Position numbers and translations under genes: made by a program
Notes under the pieces: model-generated
Database searches by the model: none
Told to the model about the DNA's origin: nothing
What the model saw: the letters and a program-made list of their open reading frames with translations, nothing else
Shown: positions 38,213 to 46,536 of the stretch, piece by piece
Position numbering within the stretch: position 1 is the first letter of the stretch
How the letters are laid out: each line of letters opens with the position of its first letter
Assembly (NCBI GenBank): GCA_902606175.1
Contig: CACLEZ010000006.1
Span: 1-64,000 of the forward strand
Reading direction: 5' to 3'
DNA from: an uncultured SAR86 cluster bacterium
GTDB taxonomy: Bacteria > Pseudomonadota > Gammaproteobacteria > Magnimaribacterales > Magnimaribacteraceae
Length of the DNA: 64,000 nt

Positions 38213-38768
38213 CTTTTAGCCCTCTTGTATCCCGCATTATTTGTCTATAACTATATCCCCTATAACCTTCAGAGGTTAAAAGTTTTGATGCCTCCTTGCG
38301 TAGCCATGTAATACCTTTTCCTGGATTATCTGTTTGCAACTCCTTTATAACATTTACTGCCCTTTCTTTTTTTAGAGCCGATTCCATTGAAAGACTGTTG
38401 TTATTGAGCTCTTTATATTTGGGAGAGGACTTATCATTCATATAGCCCTTCAAATTTGAGACTTCGAGTGCATCCATCATCAACATAGTATTGTAGACAA
38501 TGGTTTTTGATATTGGATTCCTATCCACTTCATCAAGTACAAGTCTTGCCCGAAAGATTATATGGGCTGCTAGCCTTAACCTCTCCGATATATTTTCACT
38601 ATCTAACATTTTTATAATATCATCCCATTTAGTAGAAAAATCAGATTCAGCTAAAATTTCAGCTGCTGTTGCGGCAATATTTTGTAAGTTCTTTTTTGGA
38701 TCAAGATCTTCAACTGCTTCTTGGAGTTGAGTTAAAGAAATATCAAGATGTGATTCTTTAGATTCCAT
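38205..38768 (-). CDS. Unrecognised helical protein
   Basis: A 187-residue protein that I do not recognise. It has no signal peptide, membrane segment or cysteine. It is predicted mostly helical, with an acidic first third (LQEAVEDLDPKK) and a basic C-terminus from about residue 145 (GKGITWLRKEASKLL, then GYRGYSYRQIMRDTRGLK). That tail could be a small DNA- or RNA-binding element, but this is a guess. It converges with crcB and diverges from the DUF3147 gene across 48 bases. The reading frame uses codons like its neighbours, and no competing frame of similar length covers the region, so it is probably a real gene. Confidence 0.65.
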   Translation of the reverse strand: MESKESHLDISLTQLQEAVEDLDPKKNLQNIAATAAEILAESDFSTKWDDIIKMLDSENISERLRLAAHIIFRARLVLDEVDRNPISKTIVYNTMLMMDALEVSNLKGYMNDKSSPKYKELNNNSLSMESALKKERAVNVIKELQTDNPGKGITWLRKEASKLLTSEGYRGYSYRQIMRDTRGLKVN

Positions 38769-38816
38769 ATATCTTCTTTTATCTTAACTATTGTTGTTTA
38801 ATTATTAAATAACTTT

Positions 38817-39167
38817 ATGTACACACTAATTAAGATTATTTTCACCGCCTTAGTGATAGTTATCATTTCTGAAATAGCTAAGAGGTCTTCACTCATTGCG
38901 GGTATTGTAGCTTCCATTCCATTAACGTCTTTGTTAGCTTTTATGTGGCTATATTTTGATACACAAGACCCAAACTCCATAAGAGACTTGTCTAGAAATA
39001 TTCTTTTAATGATACCTCCTTCTTTGACATTCTTTATCGCTTTATACAGCTTAATAGGATGGAATATATCTTTCTATTCAAGTCTATCTATATCAATTTT
39101 ACTTACGGCCTTTGTGTATTGGATATATTTCTTTATATTAGGATTCTTTGGAATCAATTTAAAATAA
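38817..39167 (+). CDS. DUF3147 family membrane protein
   Basis: A 116-residue inner-membrane protein with four hydrophobic segments. The N-terminal half matches DUF3147: VIISEIAKRSSLIAGIVASIPLTSLLAFMWLYFDTQD. The function of the family is unknown. It is followed 8 bases later by the DUF1543 gene. Confidence is good for the family and none for a role. Confidence 0.8.
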   Translation: MYTLIKIIFTALVIVIISEIAKRSSLIAGIVASIPLTSLLAFMWLYFDTQDPNSIRDLSRNILLMIPPSLTFFIALYSLIGWNISFYSSLSISILLTAFVYWIYFFILGFFGINLK

Positions 39168-39175
39168 AAAATAGT

Positions 39176-39445
39176 ATGAAATTATTTATGGTACATGTTG
39201 GATTTTATGACAGATCTATTGGGGAAGGGCTCTACGAGACCCATGTGAATTATTTTATAGCCGCTGAGAATGCCAAAGAAGCCAAAACCAAGGCACATTC
39301 CTTAGAGGAATTTCAGGCAAAATCTATGCACATTGATGGAATAAAAGAAATTTCAAATGTTCAAGGCTATGAAGTTATTTTGAAGGAAGGTTCCGAATCA
39401 GAGAAGGGAAAGGTCATTTCATATGATGAAGCAAAGGAGTTATAA
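39176..39445 (+). CDS. DUF1543-like small protein
   Basis: An 89-residue soluble protein starting MKLFMVHVGFYDRS. The ATG at 39176 is preferred over an in-frame ATG at 39059 that lies wholly inside the DUF3147 gene. The layout MKLF...H-VNYFIAAENAKEAK...HIDGI resembles DUF1543, a family of unknown function. It lies 2 bases before the HIT gene, so the two are probably cotranslated. Confidence 0.7.
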   Translation: MKLFMVHVGFYDRSIGEGLYETHVNYFIAAENAKEAKTKAHSLEEFQAKSMHIDGIKEISNVQGYEVILKEGSESEKGKVISYDEAKEL

Positions 39446-39447
39446 GA

Positions 39448-39789
39448 GTGAGCGATACAATTTTTCAAAAGATCATCGATAAGGAATTACCTGCAGATAT
39501 AATTTATGAAGATGATAAATCTTTAGTTTTTAGAGACATTAATCCTGTTGCGCCTACTCATCTATTAATAATTCCAAAAAAACAAATAGAAAAAATATCT
39601 GATGCACAAAAAGAAGATCAGGATCTTATTGGTCATTTGTTTCTTGTAGCCGGAGAAGTGGCAAGACAATTAGGAATACAAGATGCTTTTAGACTTGTTG
39701 TGAATAACGGTGCAGGAGCACAACAAACTGTTTTTCATCTCCATATACATCTTATAGCTGAAAGAGATTTTTCCTGGCCTCCTGGTTAA
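39448..39789 (+). CDS. hinT: HIT family purine-nucleoside phosphoramidase (HinT-like)
   Basis: Small nucleotide-binding hydrolase of the histidine triad family. The triad FHLHIHLIAE lies near residue 98 and the C-terminal WPPG is typical of HinT. The N-terminal motif FQKIIDKELPADIIYEDD is conserved. GTG start 2 bases after the DUF1543 gene. The length of 113 residues is normal. It is convergent with bepA, overlapping by 4 bases. Confidence 0.94.
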   Translation: MSDTIFQKIIDKELPADIIYEDDKSLVFRDINPVAPTHLLIIPKKQIEKISDAQKEDQDLIGHLFLVAGEVARQLGIQDAFRLVVNNGAGAQQTVFHLHIHLIAERDFSWPPG

Positions 39790-41228
39790 GAGAAGGACTT
39801 GAGGGCTTCAATAGATTTATGAGATCTTTCAATCTTATTATGGATAGACTCTGTTAGTTGGAAATTATTACCAGTTAAATCCAATGCCATCCTTAAATGC
39901 TTTATTGATGTTTCGTAAGACCCAGTTAAGAAAAAATATTCTGCTCTAGATAGGTGCAATCCTATTACATTCTTATCTAGCCCTTGCACCTCAGCTAACC
40001 AATACCAAACTTGAGGATCTTTAGGTCTTTTCAATGTGAGATCCTTTAGTATCTTTTCTCCCAATTTATAATCACCTTTGTTCATCAGAACTCTGTTATA
40101 AAGCATTGAGATAGGATAATTATAAGGATTAGTGCTTAACAGAGATGATGCCAATGCTTCTGCCTCAAAATAATTTTCTGCTTCAATATGAAGTTCTAAG
40201 AGACCTATTTGAAGCATGAGATTTTCACTGTCCATTTCCAATGCTTGCCTCATGCTATTTAATGCTTGAGAGTGTTTGTTGTCTCTAGAATATGCTAGAG
40301 CAAGTCCATAGTATGCTTCTAATTTTTCTCTTTCATCGGATGAATCTGTAAGTTCTTTTTGAAATATTGTTACAGCTTGTCGAGGTACTTCAGAAAAATG
40401 TACGATTGTTCTATTCCTTACGAGATCATAATCAAGTGAATTTCTATAGTTTTTATTTTCAAAGCCTTGTGCCCTGGATTGAGCATCCGCGATTCTATTT
40501 TTAGTAAGAGGGTGAGACCTTAAAAACTCCAGTTCGTTCGAGCCAGAAAGCCTACTTAAAGACTGTAATTTTTCAAACATGTAAGAAGTGCTTTTTGGAT
40601 CGAAACCTGCCGATACCATATTTTTAAATCCAATTCTGTCAGCTTCTTGCTCATCTCCTCGACTAAAGGAGAGGTTCTGCTGAGTGATTGCTTGTTGACC
40701 TACTAGTAGAGCATTTGGATTACTTGTTGCTCCAGCAAGGGCTATACTTCCTAATATCATGAGGGAATTGGCTAAACTCCTATCTTTTTGTCTCTGCATT
40801 CTCCTTGCGAAATGTCTCTGACTTAAGTGAGCTAATTCATGAGATAGGACAGAAGCAAGTTGACCTTCAGTGTCTGCATGAAAAATAAGACCAGCATTGA
40901 TGCCGATAATACCGCCAGGTGCAGCAAAAGCATTAACAGACTTTTCATCTATTAGCGCAATCTCCAATCTTCTATCACTTAATTCACTAAATTCGGATAA
41001 TCTGTAAACTAAATGTTCGGAATAATCCTGAGAAACCGGATCGATATATTCTGGTAAAGTTCTGCGGAGTTGGGCCATATATAGCCTTCCTAAATTATAT
41101 TCAGAGGCAATAGATATAACCGAAGACGAGCTATCTCCTATAATAGGGAGGTCTTCCTCGGAAGAAGATAAGTTGCTAGATACCAAGATCAACAAATAGA
41201 TTATGAATTTCGCTATAATACTTTGCAT
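39786..41228 (-). CDS. bepA: Periplasmic M48 metalloprotease with TPR repeats (BepA-like)
   Basis: Zinc protease that helps assemble and clear outer-membrane proteins. A signal peptide (about 1-23) is followed by the M48 domain with H130-E-L-A-H134 and the third ligand in the GDEQEADRIGF segment, then TPR repeats from about 285 to the end. The length of 480 residues is close to E. coli BepA. It is divergent from perM across 74 bases, and the same pair are neighbours in E. coli. Confidence 0.93.
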   Translation of the reverse strand: MQSIIAKFIIYLLILVSSNLSSSEEDLPIIGDSSSSVISIASEYNLGRLYMAQLRRTLPEYIDPVSQDYSEHLVYRLSEFSELSDRRLEIALIDEKSVNAFAAPGGIIGINAGLIFHADTEGQLASVLSHELAHLSQRHFARRMQRQKDRSLANSLMILGSIALAGATSNPNALLVGQQAITQQNLSFSRGDEQEADRIGFKNMVSAGFDPKSTSYMFEKLQSLSRLSGSNELEFLRSHPLTKNRIADAQSRAQGFENKNYRNSLDYDLVRNRTIVHFSEVPRQAVTIFQKELTDSSDEREKLEAYYGLALAYSRDNKHSQALNSMRQALEMDSENLMLQIGLLELHIEAENYFEAEALASSLLSTNPYNYPISMLYNRVLMNKGDYKLGEKILKDLTLKRPKDPQVWYWLAEVQGLDKNVIGLHLSRAEYFFLTGSYETSIKHLRMALDLTGNNFQLTESIHNKIERSHKSIEALKSFS

Positions 41229-41302
41229 ATAATTTTTATAACGCTAATTATATTAAATTAAAGAATTAGATTAATTAAAAAATCATTAGTTCCACAATTA
41301 TA

Positions 41303-42340
41303 ATGCAGAGTTTATTAGATAAATTTATAAAAAGATTTTTCTCCAATGAGGAATCTGTATATTTTGCCATCCTCCTAATATTTTCTTTCCTTTTTATAAT
41401 TTTCTTTGGTGATATCTTATTACCAGTAATAATCAGTGTAGTCATAGCATTTCTTTTAAATGGGTTGATGAATACCTTGTTGAAGATGGATATTTCTCAA
41501 CAACTATCGTTGACCATAACCCTAATAGTCTTTTTTGGCTGCTATATGAGTTTATTTTTAGCCCTGCCTTCAATTGGGACAGAAATTAATAATTTATTGC
41601 AAAATCTTCCGACAATTGTGAGTTCTTTTCAACAGACTCTGGTTGAGATGAATAATTATTTTTCAAAAGAAGATATCGATTTGATTTTCGCCAATTTGAG
41701 CAATCAGATTAATAGTTTATTGAGCTCAGCTTTAGGTCAATTAGCTGGAACAATTTCTTTAATGTTTAATGCTATCCTTTACGCAATAATGATCCCTTTG
41801 ATGGTCTTCTTTTTCCTTAAGGATAAAAGTGAATTACTACCAATTGCCTCATTTTTACTACCAAAAGAAAATGGATTCATGCAATCCGTTTTTTCAGAAA
41901 TGAATGATCAACTCTTTAATTATGTTACTGGAAAATTTTTGGAAATGATTATTGTTGCTAGTGCTTCATATATCTTATTTGCTGCACTAGGACTTCCTTA
42001 TGCTGTATTGATTGCAATACTTGTTGGTCTTTCAGTAATTATCCCAATATTTGGTGCAATTTTAGTGACTATCCCAGTTGTTTTGATTGGTCTCTATGAG
42101 TGGGGTGTATCTGAGAATTTCTACTGGCTACTAGGATTCTATTTATTAATACAAATTTTAGATGGTAATGTTCTTGTTCCTATACTTTTTTCGACTAGAA
42201 ATAATCTTCACCCGGCAGTTATTATTGTTGCTATTCTATTTTTTGGAGGAATTTGGGGTTTTTGGGGGCTATTTTTTGCTATTCCTTTGGCAACATTCAT
42301 AAAAGCAATTATTAATTCGTGGCCAGACCCAATTGATTAA
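41303..42340 (+). CDS. perM: AI-2E family transporter (PerM-like)
   Basis: An inner-membrane protein of 345 residues with about seven hydrophobic segments. It has the AI-2E signatures IMIPLMVFFFLKDK, VIIPIFGAILVTIPVVL and LDGNVLVPILFSTRNNLHPAVIIVAILFFGGIWGFWGLFFAIPLAT. The position between bepA and bcp matches E. coli perM. The substrate is unknown; the family name comes from autoinducer-2 export in one member. No ribosome-binding site is clear. Confidence 0.9.
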   Translation: MQSLLDKFIKRFFSNEESVYFAILLIFSFLFIIFFGDILLPVIISVVIAFLLNGLMNTLLKMDISQQLSLTITLIVFFGCYMSLFLALPSIGTEINNLLQNLPTIVSSFQQTLVEMNNYFSKEDIDLIFANLSNQINSLLSSALGQLAGTISLMFNAILYAIMIPLMVFFFLKDKSELLPIASFLLPKENGFMQSVFSEMNDQLFNYVTGKFLEMIIVASASYILFAALGLPYAVLIAILVGLSVIIPIFGAILVTIPVVLIGLYEWGVSENFYWLLGFYLLIQILDGNVLVPILFSTRNNLHPAVIIVAILFFGGIWGFWGLFFAIPLATFIKAIINSWPDPID

Positions 42341-42810
42341 GTCTTAAGAAGTTTTGCTGCCTCAAGAACTTCTTTGGCATGACCAGTAACTTTAACTTTT
42401 CTCCATTCACTTACTAATTTCCCTTTTGAATCTATCAAAAATGTACTTCTCTCTATTCCCATATATTTTTTACCATACATGCTTTTTTCCTTTATAACAT
42501 CGTATTGTTTGCAAATTTTTTCATCGGGATCGGATATCAGTTCGAAATTGAATTTCTCATTCTTTTTAAATTTTTCATGGGATTTTATTGATTCCCTAGA
42601 TAAACCAAAAATTACAGTATTTGCTCTGGTAAATTGCGCTTTTAAATCTCTAAAGTCTTGACCTTCTGTAGTGCAGCCAGGAGTGCTATCTTTCGGATAA
42701 AAATACAACACTACATTCTTACCTTTAAAATCAGAAAGGCTTACATTCTTATTTCCAGTACATTCGCCCTTAAAGATTGGGGCTTTGTTATTTATTTTAG
42801 GTGTTGGCAT
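42337..42810 (-). CDS. bcp: Thioredoxin-dependent peroxiredoxin Bcp
   Basis: Thiol peroxidase that reduces H2O2 and organic peroxides. The active site YPKDSTPGCTTEGQDFRD has the peroxidatic Cys at 46. The resolving Cys found five residues later in E. coli Bcp is a Gln-Asp region here, so it either works as a 1-Cys enzyme or uses Cys17 or a later Cys. The length of 157 residues is normal. It is convergent with perM by 4 bases and divergent from dapA, close to its E. coli order, though gcvR is missing. Confidence 0.95.
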   Translation of the reverse strand: MPTPKINNKAPIFKGECTGNKNVSLSDFKGKNVVLYFYPKDSTPGCTTEGQDFRDLKAQFTRANTVIFGLSRESIKSHEKFKKNEKFNFELISDPDEKICKQYDVIKEKSMYGKKYMGIERSTFLIDSKGKLVSEWRKVKVTGHAKEVLEAAKLLKT

Positions 42811-42832
42811 ATCTCCTCCGTAAGAAACATTC

Positions 42833-42838
42833 TATAAT
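42833..42838 (+). promoter_or_regulatory. Candidate -10 box of dapA
   Basis: TATAAT 35 bases before the dapA ATG, in the 63-base gap divergent from bcp. A good -35 at 15-19 bases was not found. The tight gap means bcp and dapA control regions must overlap. Confidence 0.35.
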
Positions 42839-42873
42839 ATTGAGATTCTAACATTGAGTTAAAAAAATTATTA

Positions 42874-43770
42874 ATGTTTAATCTAAAAGGCTCTATTACA
42901 GCTCTTGTGACTCCGATGGAATCGGATGGTGAGATAAATTGGGAAGGATTGCAAGATCTGATTGAATGGCACATTAGCTCTAGCACGTCTGGACTAGTAG
43001 TGGTTGGAACAACTGGAGAGTCAGCTACCTTAGATGTTTCAGAACATGTGCAGCTTATAGAAAGAACTGTAGATATATCGAATGGCAGAATAAAAGTTAT
43101 AGCAGGCACGGGAGCCAATTCTACAAAAGAAGCTATTTATCTTACATCTTCAGCTAAATCTGCAGGTGCTGATGCTGCACTTTTAGTTACACCTTATTAC
43201 AATAAGCCTACACAAGAAGGCTTATATCTCCATTATCAGTTAATTGCAGATGAAGTCGATTTCCCTCAAATTCTTTATAATGTGCCTTCAAGAACAGGAT
43301 GCGATCTGTTGAATGAAACTGTTCTGAGATTAGTGGATCATCAAAATATCGTTGGTTTGAAAGATGCTACTGGCGATCTTGGTCGTCTAGAAGATTTTAT
43401 GACCCATTTAGATTCAGATCAAAAAGATAACTTTGCTTTATATTCCGGAGATGATCCAACTGCTACTGAATTTATGATAAATGGTGGAACAGGAACAATT
43501 TCAGTAACTTCCAATATTGTTCCTAAAACAATATCAAATATATGCGATTATGCTCTTAGCGGAGAAGCCAAGACAGCCAGAGAGTTAGACACAACGCTAG
43601 TCAGACTCAATCAAATGCTATTTATAGAATCTAACCCAATTCCAGTAAAATGGATGCTCAATCGAATTGGAAGGATAACTGACGGAATAAGATTGCCCCT
43701 ATCTCATTTGGATACAAAGTTCCATGGTGAAGCTGAGGAAGTTTTAGCAGAATTAAACTTATTAAATTAA
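42874..43770 (+). CDS. dapA: 4-hydroxy-tetrahydrodipicolinate synthase
   Basis: Condenses pyruvate and aspartate semialdehyde, the committed step to diaminopimelate (used by MurE here) and lysine. The signature VVGTTGESATL, the tyrosine in LYNVPSRTG and the Schiff-base lysine in VGLKDATGD are present. The length of 298 residues is normal. It overlaps bamC by one base, and the dapA-bamC-purC order is conserved in gammaproteobacteria. Confidence 0.97.
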   Translation: MFNLKGSITALVTPMESDGEINWEGLQDLIEWHISSSTSGLVVVGTTGESATLDVSEHVQLIERTVDISNGRIKVIAGTGANSTKEAIYLTSSAKSAGADAALLVTPYYNKPTQEGLYLHYQLIADEVDFPQILYNVPSRTGCDLLNETVLRLVDHQNIVGLKDATGDLGRLEDFMTHLDSDQKDNFALYSGDDPTATEFMINGGTGTISVTSNIVPKTISNICDYALSGEAKTARELDTTLVRLNQMLFIESNPIPVKWMLNRIGRITDGIRLPLSHLDTKFHGEAEEVLAELNLLN

Positions 43771-44747
43771 TGAATATGAATAAATCTATCTATCTACTTG
43801 TTGTTCCTGTCTTTTTAAGCTCTTGTAGTTACCTTTTAACTGATCATAAGAATGACTACTTGAACGAAAAACAAGAAAAGTCATTAGACTTACCAGAGAA
43901 TTTGATAACTCGACCGATCATTGATTACTACCCCATAAATTCTTCTAACTCTGAGACTGTTGGTAATGAATACAACATCCCAATGCCGCAACAAGTCTTT
44001 TCTTCAGGTACCTCTAATGAGGTGAGAATGCATAAATTAGGTGAAATTAGATGGGTTTATGTTGAAACTTTACCCAGCAGCGCCTGGCCAATGATGAACG
44101 ATTTTTGGATTACAAGTGGTTATAGTTTGGCAAAATCAGATCCTACTTCAGGAATCATTGAAAGTACTAATCTAGGAGATGGCGAGATAAAATCTAAACT
44201 TGTCATGAAAGTTGAACATGGTATCAGGCAAGCTAGTTCCGAAATTTTTATTACTCATTTGGAAGAAATCGAAGGTCAATGGATACGAGTAGTAGGAGAT
44301 AATAATCTTGAGGAAGAAACTATGCGAAAGGTATTGGATTACTTCGCAACTACACCGCCAAGTGGAGGTACTTCACTAGTAGCCTTAAACCTGAACTATG
44401 GTCAGAAAGCCGCTCTCTTACAAGATGATAGTCAAGTAAGTTTTATCGAGCTAAATCTTGAATACGCGCGTGCTTGGGCAGCTGTTGATAGGGCCCTTAA
44501 AGAGGCTTTGATAAATGTAAATGACCTTGATAGAGATGAAGGAGTTTTTTATGTAAACTTTTCAAGAGAAGAGCAAAAGGGTTTCATTAGAAGAATCTTT
44601 TCTAGTGACTCATTCAATGGAGACTTTAAAATCTTAGTTACAGAAATTGATGAAAAAACCTGCAGAGTTACAATAAGCTCAGAAGCGGAAGAGGCTAAAT
44701 CTTATGAGCGAGAGCTTCTTTCAGAAATCAACCAATCATTGTCTTAA
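43770..44747 (+). CDS. bamC: Outer membrane assembly lipoprotein BamC
   Basis: Accessory lipoprotein of the BAM complex. The lipobox LSSC gives a lipidated Cys at 19. After an unstructured acidic and polar stretch come two helix-grip-like domains: [20 protein letters not shown] is characteristic of the first, and the second runs from about 215 to the end ([16 protein letters not shown]). The length of 325 residues is a little shorter than E. coli. Sequence identity is low, but the position between dapA and purC supports the call. Confidence 0.9.
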   Translation: MNMNKSIYLLVVPVFLSSCSYLLTDHKNDYLNEKQEKSLDLPENLITRPIIDYYPINSSNSETVGNEYNIPMPQQVFSSGTSNEVRMHKLGEIRWVYVETLPSSAWPMMNDFWITSGYSLAKSDPTSGIIESTNLGDGEIKSKLVMKVEHGIRQASSEIFITHLEEIEGQWIRVVGDNNLEEETMRKVLDYFATTPPSGGTSLVALNLNYGQKAALLQDDSQVSFIELNLEYARAWAAVDRALKEALINVNDLDRDEGVFYVNFSREEQKGFIRRIFSSDSFNGDFKILVTEIDEKTCRVTISSEAEEAKSYERELLSEINQSLS

Positions 44748-44752
44748 ATTTT

Positions 44753-45469
44753 ATGGAAAATACAGAAAAAGGTGAACTAATAACCACAGGAAAGGCTAAA
44801 TCATTGTATGAGTCTAATGAATCAGATTACCTCATAATGCATTATCGAGATGATACTTCTGCCTTCGATGGCAAGAAAATTGAAAGTTTAGATGGTAAAG
44901 GTACCATTAATAATAAATTTAATGCTTTCATAATGGAGTATCTTGAAGGGGAAGGAATCCCTACTCACTTTGAAAAACTTCTAAGTGAAACAGATAGTTT
45001 GGTTAAAAAACTCGATATGGCGCCTGTAGAGTGTGTCATAAGAAATGTAGCTGCTGGAAGTATTTGCAAAAGATTGGGTTTGGAGGAGGGTATGGACTTA
45101 AATCCTCCTACATTTGAATTCTTTTATAAAGATGATGATCTTGGCGATCCAATGATCAACGAATATCATATTAAATCGTTTGGTTGGGCTACCGAAGATC
45201 AAGTGTCTCAAATGCAAACAAAAACTTTTCAAGTTAATGATGCTCTAAAGAAATTATTTTCTGAAGCTGGAATGATTTTAGTAGATTACAAGTTAGAATT
45301 TGGAGATTTCAAAGGTGAGCTTTTGTTAGGAGACGAATTCACGCCAGATGGTTGTCGAGTTTGGGATGCAGAAACTAGAGAGAAACTTGATAAAGACAGA
45401 TTTAGACAAGGCCTTGGAGATGTTGTGGAGTCCTATCAGATTATGGCAAAAAAACTAGGAGTCATTTAG
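44753..45469 (+). CDS. purC: SAICAR synthase
   Basis: Purine biosynthesis enzyme joining CAIR and aspartate. Motifs KAKSLYES (N-terminal ATP site), [23 protein letters not shown] and LVDYKLEFG with [15 protein letters not shown] match PurC. The length of 238 residues is normal. It lies 5 bases after bamC and converges with korB with only 2 bases between. Confidence 0.96.
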   Translation: MENTEKGELITTGKAKSLYESNESDYLIMHYRDDTSAFDGKKIESLDGKGTINNKFNAFIMEYLEGEGIPTHFEKLLSETDSLVKKLDMAPVECVIRNVAAGSICKRLGLEEGMDLNPPTFEFFYKDDDLGDPMINEYHIKSFGWATEDQVSQMQTKTFQVNDALKKLFSEAGMILVDYKLEFGDFKGELLLGDEFTPDGCRVWDAETREKLDKDRFRQGLGDVVESYQIMAKKLGVI

Positions 45470-45471
45470 GG

Positions 45472-46527
45472 CTATTTGAGACCAGAATTTATATCCTTTA
45501 ATTTTTCAGAACCAGGACATAAATCATTAAGATTCATCTCATTTAGAGGTTTGTCCGAGACATTTAAAATTTCTTTTAAATCTTTTGCTTCTGGATCTGC
45601 GTAAAGAAGACCAGTTAAAACCTTTCCATCTCTTTGAGATTCTTGAATATTTTGTATAGCCTTGATTTTATCCGCAGGATCATAATTCTCTGAGATTTTT
45701 TCTAAAGAAAGTAACGAACCATCATGCAAAGGAACATCAACAGTTGAACCTTTTGGATAATCTGTAAGTATTTCCTTTCCTGATGGTACAAAGTCAGGCC
45801 TAGACAGGGCGTCATTATGTTCTCGAATGTAGTCATAACTTTTAGTAGAAGAATTATGATTATTAAAAGTTACACAAGGAGAGATTATGTCTAAAAAAGA
45901 AAAACCTTTATGGGATAGAGCAGCTTTTAGCAAGGGAACTAGTTGTTCTTTATCTCCAGAAAAGCTTCTTGCAACAAAACTTGCACCTAACTGAATAGCC
46001 ATAGATGGTAAATCTATTGAAGGAAATAAATTATCATCTCCATATTTACTCTTGGATTCCAAATCATTTGTAGCTGAAAATTGACCCTTTGTAAGTCCGT
46101 AGGTGCCATTATTTTCTACTATGTATGTCATATTAAGTTGTCTTCTAGCGCAGTGAATAAATTGACCAATGCCTATTGATGCGCTGTCTCCATCTCCAGA
46201 AATCCCTAAATAAAGAAGCTCATGATTGGCCATAGCAGCACCAGTGGCAATTGATGGCATCCTTCCATGAACTGAATTGAATCCATGTGATTGGTTCAAA
46301 AAGTAAGCGGGTGCTTTGGACGAACAACCTATACCTGACAATTTTGCGACCTTGTAAGATTCTATACTGAGTTGGAAGCAAGCCTCAACTATTGCTGAGC
46401 TAATTGAGTCATGCCCGCATCCTGCACAAAGGGTAGAAACTGCACCTTCATAATCTCTTCGAGTTAGCCCTAATTCATTTTTTTCAAGAAGTGGATGATG
46501 ATTCTTTGGCTTTACTATATAAGTCAT
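45472..46527 (-). CDS. korB: 2-oxoglutarate:acceptor oxidoreductase beta subunit (KorB)
   Basis: Thiamine-diphosphate subunit of a 2-oxoacid oxidoreductase. LCAGCGHDSISSAIVEA lies near residue 35; the ThDP-Mg motif runs from GDGDSASIGIGQFIHCARR to NNGTYGLTKGQFS. The length of 351 residues is normal for this group. It lies 9 bases after korA and is last in korC-korA-korB. The family is CoA-dependent and O2-sensitive in many organisms, but forms from aerobic proteobacteria exist. Confidence 0.93.
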   Translation of the reverse strand: MTYIVKPKNHHPLLEKNELGLTRRDYEGAVSTLCAGCGHDSISSAIVEACFQLSIESYKVAKLSGIGCSSKAPAYFLNQSHGFNSVHGRMPSIATGAAMANHELLYLGISGDGDSASIGIGQFIHCARRQLNMTYIVENNGTYGLTKGQFSATNDLESKSKYGDDNLFPSIDLPSMAIQLGASFVARSFSGDKEQLVPLLKAALSHKGFSFLDIISPCVTFNNHNSSTKSYDYIREHNDALSRPDFVPSGKEILTDYPKGSTVDVPLHDGSLLSLEKISENYDPADKIKAIQNIQESQRDGKVLTGLLYADPEAKDLKEILNVSDKPLNEMNLNDLCPGSEKLKDINSGLK

Positions 46528-46536
46528 TTCAATTCC

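Noticed and set aside
39059..39175. N-terminal extension of the DUF1543-like gene
   Set aside because: These codons lie inside the DUF3147 gene; the family-like start MKLF is at 39176.
41299..41304. TATAAT at the perM start codon
   Set aside because: It overlaps the ATG itself, so it cannot be the -10 of perM as annotated; likely chance in AT-rich DNA.
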